DNA from: Clostridiaceae bacterium AM27-36LB
GTDB taxonomy: Bacteria; Bacillota; Clostridia; Lachnospirales; Lachnospiraceae
Reading direction: 5' to 3'
Length of the DNA stretch: 64,000 nucleotides
NCBI GenBank assembly: GCA_003480725.1
Contig: QUJQ01000001.1
Coordinates: 541,750 to 605,749 of the forward strand
The notes under the pieces were generated by a model. It did no database searches. It was not told where the DNA came from and saw only the letters and a list, made by a program, of their open reading frames with translations. This document shows positions 63,576-64,000 of the stretch, in pieces (position 1 is the stretch's first letter; each line of letters starts with the position of its first letter). Both the position numbers and the translations under genes were made by a program.

Positions 63576-64000
63576 ATGAATTACATCATGCATGGAACTG
63601 CCAGTGAAAAAGAGGAAATCCTGGCTTTGTATAAATCTCAGCTTGGCCGTGAGTTCTGTCCCTGGACAGAATTCTATCCTACGGAAAAAGAAATTGATTT
63701 TGATCTGTCAAGGGACTCCCTTTTTGTAATGAAAAATAAAGCGGGCCGTATCATCGCAGCTATTTCCATTGATCTGGATGCTAATGTAGAAGCACTTCCC
63801 TGTTGGAGCACTTCTCTGCAGCCAGGCGGTGAACTGTCCCGTCTCGCCGTGGCAACAGACTGCCAGAATCAGGGAATTGCCAGAGAAATGCTCAAGCATG
63901 GCATGGATGTCTTACGTAACCGTGGTTATTTGAGCGTTCATTTAGGTCAGTTTACAAGGAACTACACGCAGACCACGAAACGGGGGCTACTGACAACAAA
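63576..64000 (+). CDS. GNAT-family acetyltransferase, partial, 3' end unclear
   Basis: The ATG at 63576 follows GAGGAA. The visible 141 codons hold an N-terminal half (FCPWTEFYPTEKEIDFDL), a beta-4 segment GGELSRLAVATDCQNQGIARE (acetyl-CoA loop QNQGIA near 111) and helix 3. After Ser-Val-His-Leu (about 63946) the sequence is no longer GNAT-like and reads a Thr/Arg-rich run to the window edge. Either an insertion starts at about 63948 or the gene is divergent. No stop is reached. Confidence 0.6.
   Translation, partial: MNYIMHGTASEKEEILALYKSQLGREFCPWTEFYPTEKEIDFDLSRDSLFVMKNKAGRIIAAISIDLDANVEALPCWSTSLQPGGELSRLAVATDCQNQGIAREMLKHGMDVLRNRGYLSVHLGQFTRNYTQTTKRGLLTT

Overview
The window looks like chromosome from a gut Clostridia bacterium, most likely Lachnospiraceae. 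The evidence is low-to-moderate GC, strong AGGAGG ribosome sites, several TTG and GTG starts, a Firmicutes-type LexA, and many MATE pumps and mobile elements. No rRNA, tRNA or CRISPR array was seen. The organism assignment is inferred from gene content only.

Layout. (1) 1-17850 is a nest of mobile elements. A mobilizable element of about 12.5 kb (461-13016) sits inside an XRE regulator gene, whose 5' half is at 348-460 and 3' half at 13015-13248. It carries a two-component system plus ABC transporter cargo, a DUF6076 protein, an excisionase-like HTH protein, a MobA/MobL relaxase, a CHC2 primase, a VapE-like ATPase, TnpW and a large serine recombinase. The regulator belongs to a second element of the same general plan, whose relaxase has an in-frame stop and whose serine recombinase is frameshifted. 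That second element ends inside a topoisomerase III (topB) fragment, probably a relic of a larger conjugative element. (2) 18300-21540 is a minus-strand sulfur/redox block: a broken CoA-disulfide-reductase-like gene, a rhodanese, thioredoxin, a rhodanese lipoprotein and a short-chain dehydrogenase. (3) 21847-25177 is an array of seven small, unrelated, same-strand genes, separated by a related hairpin plus AAATCGG repeat that sits between each stop codon and the next ribosome site. It looks like a gene-cassette array without a recognised integron. (4) 25300-32200 is accessory DNA: an AIM24-family gene, traX, fragments of an AAA-ATPase-like gene, an IS256-type transposase and a PD-(D/E)XK transposase, an orphan tyrosine recombinase, and several AT-rich orphan genes that resemble immunity proteins only in general character.

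(5) 32500-64000 is mostly ordinary chromosome: an MFS transporter, a C39-like peptidase, a calcium P-type ATPase, a YgjP-like metallopeptidase, a complete F-type ATP synthase operon, LysR, LexA with an SOS-type box, an OmpR/HisKA two-component system with a membrane partner, a DUF2075 ATPase, a CinA C-terminal protein, a LUD protein, a HAD phosphatase, three MATE pumps, a MarR regulator, a class I amidotransferase, a Gfo/Idh dehydrogenase, a HipA-like kinase with an HTH partner, a flavodoxin, an isochorismatase-type hydrolase, an SseB protein and a partial GNAT gene at the edge.

The points most worth follow-up are the repeat-separated cassette array, an in-frame fusion of ATP synthase delta and alpha subunits with a possible internal start, the HTH/HipA-like pair with an extended partner, an ATA start codon for the relaxase, and three single-base homopolymer differences that break genes and could be real or sequencing errors.
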